Source of the DNA: Acidimicrobiia bacterium
GTDB taxonomy: Bacteria > Actinomycetota > Acidimicrobiia > IMCC26256 > PALSA-555
Assembly (NCBI GenBank): GCA_022865365.1
Contig: JALHSW010000480.1
Span: 1-10,328 of the forward strand
Direction of reading: 5' to 3'
Length of the DNA: 10,328 bases
Under the pieces are notes generated by a model. The model saw nothing but the letters and a program-made list of their open reading frames with translations. It did no database searches and had not been told where the DNA came from. Shown here in pieces: positions 1-6,178 of this stretch. A program made the translations under genes and the position numbers. Position 1 is the first letter of the stretch; each line of letters opens with the position of its first letter.

Positions 1-1018
1 ACGGCACCGCGAGGCGCTGGAACACCGCGTCGTAGAACCCGACGCCATCGGCGGTCGGGCCGCCGAGGATCAGATCGTGCACGCGACGCAGGAACTCGCC
101 GCTCTCAGCTCCACCGATGATCCGGTGGTCGTAGGTGTTGGTGAGCGTCGTGACGGTGCTCACACCCAGGCGGGCGAGCGCCTGCGGGTCGGCCCCTTCG
201 TACTCCGACGGAAAGCCGATCGCGCCGACCCCGAGGATGAATCCCTGGCCGGGCATCAGGCGCGGTACGGAGTGGACGGTGCCGATCATGCCGGGGTTCG
301 TGATCGTGCCCGTCGTGCCGACGAAGTCGTCGGGTGACATCTGGCCGCTGCGGACCTTCCGGATGAGCGCCTCGTACGCGCCCCAGAACCCGGTGAAGTC
401 GAGCGCCTCGGCGCGCTTCACGTTGGGGACGAGCAGTGATCGAGTCCCGTCCTTACGTTCGACATCGACCGCGAGGCCGAGGTTCAGGTGCGGGTGACGC
501 ACGATCGTGGGCTTACCGTCGGTCTCGGCGTAGCTCGAGGTGAGGTTCGGGAACTCGTCGAGCGCGCGCACGACTGCGTACGCGATGAGGTGCGTGAAGC
601 TCACCTTCCCTCGGCCGGTGCGCCCGAGGTGGTTGTTCAGGATCTGACGGTTGACCTCGAGGAGCTTCGCGGGGACCGAACGCACCGACGTCGCGGTGGG
701 GACGGTGAGGCTCGCCTCCATGTTCTCGACGATGCGTGCGTGCACTCCCCGGAGTGGCTCGCTCCGGTCGGCGTCATCCGTCGTTCGGTCGTCTGGCGTT
801 CGGTCGTCTGGCGTTCGGTCGTCTGGCGTCGGGCCGTCTGGCGTCGGGCCGTCGGCTGTCGAGATGGTCGGCGCCGGCGAGGCGGCCTGGCCGTTGTCGC
901 GGTCCTGTGCCGCGAAGTACTCCTGCCACCGATCGGGCACCGAAGCGGGATCGCCCCGGTACTGCTCGTAGAGGTCCTCCACGAGGCCCTCGTTGGTGCC
1001 GACTCCCTCGAAGCTCAC
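1..1018 (-). CDS. kgd: Multifunctional 2-oxoglutarate metabolism enzyme Kgd, N-terminal part (runs off left edge)
   Basis: This is the first 339 codons of an enzyme that in mycobacteria is about 1200 residues long and carries the E1 (2-oxoglutarate decarboxylase) activity of the TCA cycle with a fused E2-like acyltransferase domain. I translated the minus strand by hand. Residues 9-38 form the Kgd/SucA-type N-terminal helix (NEGLVEDLYEQY, then DP and W-x3-F). Residues about 40-90 are a low-complexity linker with a pentapeptide repeat. Residues about 100-339 are the acyltransferase core, with VPTATSVRSVPAKL (107-120), SFTHLIAYA (140-148), TNPGMIGTVHSVPRLMPGQG (240-259) and TYDHRIIGGAESG (295-307). 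H298 is the presumed catalytic His. The usual E2 motif HxxxDG reads HRIIGG, so the Asp is replaced; from memory the mycobacterial enzyme also departs here, with Gln. The GTG start (1016-1018) is chosen from where homology begins; GGGAG lies very close to it. The thiamine-diphosphate domains must lie left of the window. It is co-directional with aroG after an 89-bp gap that has no clear terminator. Confidence 0.93.
   Translation of the reverse strand, partial: MSFEGVGTNEGLVEDLYEQYRGDPASVPDRWQEYFAAQDRDNGQAASPAPTISTADGPTPDGPTPDDRTPDDRTPDDRTTDDADRSEPLRGVHARIVENMEASLTVPTATSVRSVPAKLLEVNRQILNNHLGRTGRGKVSFTHLIAYAVVRALDEFPNLTSSYAETDGKPTIVRHPHLNLGLAVDVERKDGTRSLLVPNVKRAEALDFTGFWGAYEALIRKVRSGQMSPDDFVGTTGTITNPGMIGTVHSVPRLMPGQGFILGVGAIGFPSEYEGADPQALARLGVSTVTTLTNTYDHRIIGGAESGEFLRRVHDLILGGPTADGVGFYDAVFQRLAVP
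782..856. repeat. 15-bp in-frame tandem repeat, five units, in the kgd linker
   Basis: On the plus strand, three identical copies of CGTTCGGTCGTCTGG (782-796, 797-811, 812-826) are followed by two diverged copies (827-841, 842-856). Read on the coding minus strand they give five pentapeptides of the form P/A-D-G/D-P/R-T at Kgd residues 55-79, between the N-terminal helix and the acyltransferase core. The unit length is a multiple of three, so copy-number change keeps the frame. Identity of three copies suggests recent expansion. Confidence 0.93.
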
Positions 1019-1107
1019 GCTCCCATGCTCGCGCGGCCGTGCGATCGCCGAAATGGCCGGCGGCGGAACGCGAGGGGGCTCAGGGCGCTGGGGGCCGGGC
1101 GTCGGGG

Positions 1108-2469
1108 CTATCGGCGGAGGAGCTCGGCGACCTCGAACGCGAGGTCGAGGGACTGGCGGGCATTGAGCCGGGGGTCGCACATCGTCTCGTACTGCCGTTC
1201 GAGGTCGGCGCCGAGCACGGCGTCGGCGCCGCCGAGGCACTCGGTGACGTCCTCGCCCGTGAGCTCGATGTGCACGCCGCCGGGCCACACGTCGGCGGCC
1301 TTGCACACGGCGAAGAAGCTCTGGAGCTCGCGCATGATGTCGTCGAAGCGCCGGGTCTTGTACCCGCTCTCGTGCTGGAACGTATTGCCGTGCATCGGGT
1401 CGCACGCCCACAGCACCGGGTGGCCGGCGTTCTGGACTGCTTGGAGGAGCGGCGGAAGCGTGGCGTCGATGGCGTCGGCACCCATGCGGCTGAAGAGCAC
1501 GAGACGTCCGGGTTCACGGGCCGGGTTGAGGCGCTCGCAGAGGGCGATCACCTCCTCTGGCGTCGTGGTGGGTCCGAGCTTCACACCGAGCGGATTGCGC
1601 ACACCGGCGAGGAACTCGACGTGCGCGCCGTCGCGGTCGCGCGTGCGCTCTCCGATCCAGAGCAGATGGGCCGAGCAGTCGTACCAGTCGCCCGTGATGG
1701 AGTCGCGGCGCGTGAGCGCTTCCTCGTACCCGAGGAGCAGCGCCTCGTGCGCCGTCCACACGTCGACCTCGTGGAGCTGGAGCTCGGCTTCGAGGTCGAT
1801 GCCGCATGCACGCATGAAGCGCAGGGCGCGCTCGATCTCGGCGGCCACCGCTTCGTAGCGGCGCCCTTCGGTGCTGCTCGCGACAAACTCCTGGTTCCAC
1901 GCGTGCACCCGCGAGAGGTCGGCGAAACCACCCTTGGCGAACGCGCGCACGAGGTTCAAGGTCGCCGCGGACTGGTGGTACGCCTGCACGAGGCGCGCCG
2001 GGTCGGGGCGACGGGCGAGCTCGTCGAACGCGAAGTCGTTGACGGTGTCGCCACGGAAGCTCGGCAGCGTGACTCCGTCGCGCGTCTCGGTCTGCGACGA
2101 TCGCGGCTTCGAGAACTGGCCCGCTATGCGACCCACCTTCACCGTCGGGACGCCGCTGCCGTACATGAGCACGACGGACATCTGGAGGATGACCCGCAGC
2201 TTGTCGCGGATCGCGTCGGCCGAGAAGGCATGGAACGACTCGGCGCAGTCGCCCGCGACGAGCACGAACGCCTTGCCCTGCTGTGCGAGCGCGAGCTGCT
2301 CGGTGAGGGTCCGGGCTTCGCCGGCGAACACGAGGGGCGGCATCGCGCGCAGGTTCGCGAGCGCGGTTTCGAGGGCATCGTCGTCGGGCCACTCGGGTTG
2401 CTGCGCTGCGGGACGCGCCCGCCATGTGGCGGGCGTCCATCCGTCGTCGAAGAGCTCGGCCATGCTCAT
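1108..2469 (-). CDS. aroG: Class II 3-deoxy-7-phosphoheptulonate (DAHP) synthase
   Basis: It condenses phosphoenolpyruvate with erythrose 4-phosphate to DAHP, the first step of the shikimate pathway, in the cytoplasm. The 453-residue protein aligns along its whole length with the class II enzyme of Mycobacterium tuberculosis (462 residues). The four metal ligands are present: C75 (GDCAES), H360 (DPMHGNT), E402 (HIELTG) and D432 (CDPRLN). Expected substrate-binding residues also appear at consistent offsets: R114 and K121 (GRIAGQFSKPRS), R275 (WIGERTR), K297 (GVKLGP) and R328 (FSRMG). An active enzyme is therefore expected. The ATG at 2467-2469 shares one base with the bpa stop (TGATG), which points to translational coupling; a second ATG two codons on (2461-2463) is possible. 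No clear Shine-Dalgarno sequence precedes it, which fits reinitiation after bpa. Feedback control, and partnering with chorismate mutase as in mycobacteria, cannot be judged from this window. Confidence 0.97.
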   Translation of the reverse strand: MSMAELFDDGWTPATWRARPAAQQPEWPDDDALETALANLRAMPPLVFAGEARTLTEQLALAQQGKAFVLVAGDCAESFHAFSADAIRDKLRVILQMSVVLMYGSGVPTVKVGRIAGQFSKPRSSQTETRDGVTLPSFRGDTVNDFAFDELARRPDPARLVQAYHQSAATLNLVRAFAKGGFADLSRVHAWNQEFVASSTEGRRYEAVAAEIERALRFMRACGIDLEAELQLHEVDVWTAHEALLLGYEEALTRRDSITGDWYDCSAHLLWIGERTRDRDGAHVEFLAGVRNPLGVKLGPTTTPEEVIALCERLNPAREPGRLVLFSRMGADAIDATLPPLLQAVQNAGHPVLWACDPMHGNTFQHESGYKTRRFDDIMRELQSFFAVCKAADVWPGGVHIELTGEDVTECLGGADAVLGADLERQYETMCDPRLNARQSLDLAFEVAELLRR

Positions 2470-3035
2470 CAGAGGTAACCGCTCGGTGGGCCCCCTGGGC
2501 CTCCTGGGTCCCCTGGGACCCCTGGGATACCCGAACCGCCGGGGTTGCCGGGGCCGGGTTCGGCCCCGCCGGTCTCGAGTGCATGTCGGCGCACTTGCTC
2601 GAGCTGGCCCTGGGCCATCGACTGTTGGGTGAACAGGGTCGCCTGGATGCCGTGGAACAGCCCTTCGAGCCAGCCGACGAGCTGGGCCTGGGCGAGGCGC
2701 AGCTCGGACTCGCTCGGCGCCTCGGAGGTGAACGGCAGCACGACCTCCTCGAGCTCGGCCTGGAGCTCGGGTGAGAGCACGGTCTTGAGCTCGTGCACCG
2801 ACTTCTCGTGAATCTCCCGCAGGCGACGGCGCCCGGCGTCGTCGAGCGGTGCTCGGCGAACCTCTTCGAGCATCTGGCGCACCATCGACGCGATCCGGAT
2901 GAGCTTCGTGGGCTTGGTGACCTGCTCCGACTCACCGTCGGCGGAACCGGCCTCGGCGCCGCCCGGAGTCGCGAGCCCACCGATGTCGAGCACCTCGGGG
3001 GTGACCGGCTCGGAGGTGTCGGGCGTGGCGTCCAT
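2469..3035 (-). CDS. bpa: Bacterial proteasome activator Bpa (PafE family)
   Basis: Bpa forms a ring that docks on the 20S proteasome and opens its gate without ATP, allowing breakdown of unfolded or damaged proteins. The 188-residue product matches the family (174 residues in M. tuberculosis) in its helical core: KLIRIASMVRQMLEEVR (44-60), APLDDAGRRRLREIHEKSV (62-80) and LRLAQAQLVGWLEGLFHGIQ (112-131). The protein ends in SGYL, the HbYX-like tail that inserts between proteasome alpha subunits (GQYL in M. tuberculosis, from memory). The N-terminal 40 residues are acidic and probably disordered. Between the core and the GYL tail lies a Gly/Pro stretch of collagen-like Gly-X-Pro triplets. The start at ATG 3033-3035 is supported by GGAGAG eight bases upstream. 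The gene is the first of the left operon, coupled to aroG, and implies that the genome also encodes a 20S proteasome. Confidence 0.95.
   Translation of the reverse strand: MDATPDTSEPVTPEVLDIGGLATPGGAEAGSADGESEQVTKPTKLIRIASMVRQMLEEVRRAPLDDAGRRRLREIHEKSVHELKTVLSPELQAELEEVVLPFTSEAPSESELRLAQAQLVGWLEGLFHGIQATLFTQQSMAQGQLEQVRRHALETGGAEPGPGNPGGSGIPGVPGDPGGPGGPPSGYL
2494..2529. repeat. 9-bp tandem repeat encoding the collagen-like tail of Bpa
   Basis: CCTGGG occurs at 2494, 2503, 2512 and 2521 on the plus strand, an exact 9-bp period over four units whose last three bases vary. On the coding strand each unit gives Pro-Gly-X, so Bpa residues about 169-183 read as successive Gly-X-Pro triplets (GIP GVP GDP GGP GGP) just before the PSGYL terminus. 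It looks like a flexible or extended spacer for the proteasome-docking tail. Confidence 0.85.
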
Positions 3036-3067
3036 CGTGGCGGCTCTCCTGCGAAGGGGGACTCCCC

Positions 3068-3073
3068 AGGATA
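3068..3073 (-). promoter_or_regulatory. Candidate -10 element for the bpa-aroG transcript
   Basis: TATCCT on the minus strand fits the actinobacterial TANNNT -10 pattern. It lies about 33 bases upstream of the bpa ATG, leaving room for a short leader that contains the GGAGAG ribosome binding site. I see only a weak -35 match (AGGTCA) at a spacing of 18. Tentative. Confidence 0.4.
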
Positions 3074-3125
3074 GGGACCGCGAGCGTCCGGTGACCTACT
3101 GACTTCCGATCCCAGTCGTCTGCCT

Positions 3126-3131
3126 TAGGGT
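3126..3131 (+). promoter_or_regulatory. Candidate -10 element for a leaderless argS operon transcript
   Basis: TAGGGT fits TANNNT. Six bases separate it from the A of the argS ATG (3138), which is the expected distance to a transcription start. The mRNA would thus begin at the start codon, a common arrangement in actinobacteria. Apart from AGGG inside the hexamer itself there is no Shine-Dalgarno sequence, and I see no good -35 box. Confidence 0.5.
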
Positions 3132-3137
3132 TGAGTG

Positions 3138-4802
3138 ATGGAGATGCTGGTCGGCGCGCTGCGCCGCGCGCTCACCGAGATCGGCGTCGACATCGATGGG
3201 GTCACGATCGAGCTCACCGTGCCGCCCCGGCCCGAGCACGGGGACTGGGCCACGAACCTCCCACTGCAGGTGGCCAAGCGCGCCGGCGTGAAGCCCCGCG
3301 ATCTCGCCACCCGTCTCGCCGCCGCGATCGAGGCCGATCCGCCCCTGCACTTCGACCGGGTCGAGATCGCCGGCCCCGGCTTCCTGAACTTCTTCCTCGC
3401 GCCGACCTGGCTGCACGACGTGCTGCGCCTCGTCGTCGCGTCCGGCGACCGGTACGGCTCGGGCACCGCGCTCGCCGGTAGCCGAATCAACCTCGAGTTC
3501 GTGTCGGCGAACCCCACCGGACCGTTGCACGCGGGCGGTGGCCGTTGGGTGGCCGTCGGCGACGCGCTGGCCAACCTGCTCGCGTCACAGGGTGCCGAGG
3601 TGCATCGGGAGTACTACCTGAACGACGCCGGCAACCAGCTCGGAACCTTCGGCGCGTCGTTGTTCGCGCGGTACCGGGGTGAGCAACCTCCGGAAGATGG
3701 GTACCAGGGCGAATACCTCATCGAGATGGCGCCTCGAATGCGCGCCGAGCTCGGTGACGAGGTGACCGAGGAGCAGGCGCAGGAGTGGGGCTACCGCGAT
3801 GTGGTACGTCAGCTCGAGGACGACCTCGCCCGCATCGGTGTGCGATTCGACACGTGGTTCTCGGAGCGCACGCTGCATGATCGGGGTGAGGTCGAGCGCG
3901 TGCTCGGCGAGCTCCGCGAGCGCGGTGTCACGTTCGAGGCCGATGGCGCCACCTGGCTCCGCACGTCCGACTACGGCGACCAACGCGATCGCGTGCTCGT
4001 GAAGTCGGACGGTTCCACGACGTACCTCTGCAACGACCTCGCGTACCACGAAGACAAGTTCGTGCGGGGCTGGGAGCACCTCATCGACATCTGGGGTGCG
4101 GATCACCACGGTCAGGTGAAGAGCCTCCAGGCCGGACTCGTCGCGCTCGGTCACCCGGCCGGTGAGCCCGAGGTGATGCTCGGGCAGCTCGTGAAGCTCC
4201 TGAAGGGCGGCGAGCCCGTACGGCTCTCGAAGCGTGCCGGCGACATCGTCGCACTCGCCGACATCCTCGACGAGGTCGATCCCGATGTGTGTCGGCTGAC
4301 GTTCCTGCTCCAGGGCATCGACACCGCGCTGACGTTCGATCTCGACGTCGTGACGGCGCAGTCGATGGAGAACCCCGTCTACTACGTGCAGTACGCGCAC
4401 GCTCGGGTCTCATCTATCGCGCGCCGAGCCGAGGCGGAAGAGGTGAAGCGCGTGCCGATCCTCGACGCAAACCTCGCACCGCTCACCCACGAGCGTGAGC
4501 TCGAACTGCTGCGCGCCCTCGCGGTGTACCCGGATGTCGTCGCGGAGGCGGCCCAGATGCGGGCACCGCATCGCGTCACCACCTGGGTGCGCGACTTCGC
4601 GAAGAGCTTTCACGGCTTCTACCGCGACTGCCGGGTGATCACCGACGACCTCGCGCTCACCCAGGCGCGGCTCTGGCTCGCCGAGGCCTGTCGCCTCGGG
4701 CTCAAGAACGCGCTCGACTTGCTGGGCGTCCATGCTCCCGACGAGATGCGCCGCTTCGACGAGGAGGATCGTGACACCCCCGGGGCCGGGGTCCCGTTGT
4801 GA
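3138..4802 (+). CDS. argS: Arginyl-tRNA synthetase
   Basis: It is a class I synthetase that charges tRNA-Arg in the cytoplasm. The product is 554 residues from this ATG; a GTG directly before it (3135) would add one residue. The N-terminal tRNA-binding domain carries HGDWATNLPLQVAK (34-47). The Rossmann core has FVSANPTGPL followed by HAGG at 131-134, where most class I enzymes have HIGH. A Gly in the fourth position (HIGG) is, from memory, normal for actinobacterial ArgRS, so this is probably a lineage trait and not damage. EYYLNDAGNQLG (158-169), GADHHGQV (320-327) and the KMSKS-loop equivalent VRLSKRAGD (361-369) follow. NPVYYVQYAHARVSSI (412-427) opens the C-terminal DALR anticodon-binding domain. 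The gene is first in the plus-strand operon, probably leaderless, and overlaps lysA by four bases (GTGA). Confidence 0.97.
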   Translation: MEMLVGALRRALTEIGVDIDGVTIELTVPPRPEHGDWATNLPLQVAKRAGVKPRDLATRLAAAIEADPPLHFDRVEIAGPGFLNFFLAPTWLHDVLRLVVASGDRYGSGTALAGSRINLEFVSANPTGPLHAGGGRWVAVGDALANLLASQGAEVHREYYLNDAGNQLGTFGASLFARYRGEQPPEDGYQGEYLIEMAPRMRAELGDEVTEEQAQEWGYRDVVRQLEDDLARIGVRFDTWFSERTLHDRGEVERVLGELRERGVTFEADGATWLRTSDYGDQRDRVLVKSDGSTTYLCNDLAYHEDKFVRGWEHLIDIWGADHHGQVKSLQAGLVALGHPAGEPEVMLGQLVKLLKGGEPVRLSKRAGDIVALADILDEVDPDVCRLTFLLQGIDTALTFDLDVVTAQSMENPVYYVQYAHARVSSIARRAEAEEVKRVPILDANLAPLTHERELELLRALAVYPDVVAEAAQMRAPHRVTTWVRDFAKSFHGFYRDCRVITDDLALTQARLWLAEACRLGLKNALDLLGVHAPDEMRRFDEEDRDTPGAGVPL

Positions 4803-6106
4803 TCAACGAGGCACCGCTCGATCCGTCGCTGCTGCCGCCCGGGCTGCGGCACTTCGACGCCGCCGGGGTGGCGGCGGAGTTCGGGACCCCGACGTTCGTC
4901 TACGACGAGGACGAGCTGCGCCGGCGCTGTCGCGAGTACGCGGTCGGCTTCGGGCCCGACGCGGTCGCCTACGCAGCCAAGGCGTTTCTGTGCACCGCGA
5001 TGGCGCAACTCGTGGTGAACGAGGGGTTGCACCTCGATTGCGCCACCGGAGGCGAGCTGCACGTCGCCCTGGGTGCCGGGGTCCCCGGAGCGCGGATTGT
5101 GCTCCACGGCAACAACAAGTCCGAAGCCGAGCTCACCGCTGCGCTCGACGCGGGCGTCGGTCGCATCGTGGTCGACTCCTTCGACGAGCTCGACCGGCTC
5201 GAGGACCTTGCCCGTACACATGCAGTGCAGCCGACGGTGCTCGTACGGGTGACGCCCGGCGTCGAAGCCCACACGCACGAGTACATCGAGACCGGAACGG
5301 AGGCGTCCAAGTTCGGCTTCACCCTCACCAACGGCGTGGCGTTCGCTGCGATTCGTCGCGTCGCCGGAAGCGACGTGCTCCGGCTCGCGGGGTTGCACTG
5401 CCATATCGGCTCGCAGATCTCCCGGCTCGACGCGTTCGGTCGCGCGGTCGAGCGGTTGGCCGCGCTCGCCGCCGAGCTGGATCGCGATCGCGATTCCGAT
5501 TCCGATTCCGGGGTCGGGATCGACGAGCTCAACCTGGGCGGGGGACTCGGCGCCCGGTACCTCGCCGACGATCGCGAGCTCGACATCACCGGCTTCGCGT
5601 CGTATCTGCGCATGACGGTCGAGAAGGCCTGGCGCGCCGAGGAGCTCGACGAGCTGCCGCGCGTGATGGTGGAGCCGGGGCGCTCGATCGTCGCGCCCTG
5701 TGCGATCACGCTGTATCGCGTCGGCACCGTGAAGGTGATCCCGGGCATCGGCACGTATGTCGCCGTCGACGGCGGCATGAGCGACAACCCGCGACCGGTG
5801 CTCTACGGGGCCGGGTACGAGGCCTACCTGCCCGAGCGCCTCGACGAGGCACGTCCCTTGCGCTGCGCGGTGGTGGGGAAGCACTGCGAGCAGGGCGACG
5901 TGCTCGTGGCCGACGCGTGTCTCCCCGCCGGGGTGAGCGTCGGCGATCTCCTTGCGACACCCACCACGGGCGCCTACGGCTACTCGATGGCGTCGAACTA
6001 CAACAAGGTCACCCGCCCTGCGGTCGTGTTCATCCGCAACGGAGCGCCACGGCTCGTCGTCCGCCGTGAGACGAACGACGACCTCACCCGCCTCGACGTC
6101 GCCTGA
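4799..6106 (+). CDS. lysA: Diaminopimelate decarboxylase
   Basis: This PLP enzyme decarboxylates meso-diaminopimelate to L-lysine, the last step of the pathway. The 435-residue protein is of normal length and is a fold-type III decarboxylase: an N-terminal TIM barrel with the PLP lysine K61 (AYAAKAF), HCHIGSQ (200-206) and NLGGGLG (245-251), then a beta-rich C-terminal domain with VEPGRSIV (291-298), KHCEQGD (361-367) and GAYGYSMASNYN (391-402). C363 and Y393 are the expected active-site residues. The usual CESGD reads CEQGD; the Cys and Glu remain, so activity is likely kept. The GTG start (4799-4801) overlaps the argS TGA, indicating translational coupling; no strong ribosome binding site is seen. 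A short Asp-Arg/Asp-Ser repeat lies at residues 228-237, between barrel elements. Confidence 0.97.
   Translation: MINEAPLDPSLLPPGLRHFDAAGVAAEFGTPTFVYDEDELRRRCREYAVGFGPDAVAYAAKAFLCTAMAQLVVNEGLHLDCATGGELHVALGAGVPGARIVLHGNNKSEAELTAALDAGVGRIVVDSFDELDRLEDLARTHAVQPTVLVRVTPGVEAHTHEYIETGTEASKFGFTLTNGVAFAAIRRVAGSDVLRLAGLHCHIGSQISRLDAFGRAVERLAALAAELDRDRDSDSDSGVGIDELNLGGGLGARYLADDRELDITGFASYLRMTVEKAWRAEELDELPRVMVEPGRSIVAPCAITLYRVGTVKVIPGIGTYVAVDGGMSDNPRPVLYGAGYEAYLPERLDEARPLRCAVVGKHCEQGDVLVADACLPAGVSVGDLLATPTTGAYGYSMASNYNKVTRPAVVFIRNGAPRLVVRRETNDDLTRLDVA
5480..5509. repeat. Hexanucleotide in-frame repeat in lysA
   Basis: Five consecutive 6-bp units occur: GATCGC twice (5480-5491), then GATTCC three times (5492-5509). 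They encode DRDRDSDSDS at LysA residues 228-237, between AALAAELD and the conserved NLGGGLG strand, probably a surface loop. Six-base slippage keeps the frame. It is an unusually low-complexity run inside a conserved enzyme. Confidence 0.92.
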
Positions 6107-6178
6107 ACCCCGGCATCAACTGAGAGCGACTCGGATCCGGCGGGCTTCCGGCCACGGCCGCGTGGGAGACTGGTGGCG

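Noticed and set aside
131..134. HAGG (argS protein residues 131-134) as evidence of a broken ArgRS
   Set aside because: The rest of the enzyme is intact and a Gly at the fourth position is, from memory, usual in actinobacterial ArgRS. The coordinates given here are protein residues; the DNA lies at 3528-3539.
782..856. The 15-bp repeats in kgd as a CRISPR or regulatory array
   Set aside because: There are no spacers, the copies are directly adjacent, and the whole run is in frame within a coding linker.
1019..1107. Possible terminator or promoter between aroG and kgd
   Set aside because: The gap is GC-rich with short inverted GGCC blocks, but I could not find a stable stem followed by a T-run, nor a clear TANNNT at a sensible distance.
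488..2478. Long plus-strand open frames opposite kgd and aroG (456 and 580 codons)
   Set aside because: They lie antisense to clearly conserved proteins and have Arg/Ala/Val-rich, low-information translations, as expected of shadow frames in high-GC DNA.
3127..3137. AGGG before argS as a Shine-Dalgarno site
   Set aside because: It is weak and lies inside the TAGGGT hexamer, whose spacing better fits a -10 element of a leaderless transcript. It remains possible.
4619..5884. 421-codon minus-strand frame across the argS-lysA junction
   Set aside because: It is antisense to two genes with full catalytic motifs; its composition (His, Arg, Val, Glu) is that of a reverse-frame shadow.
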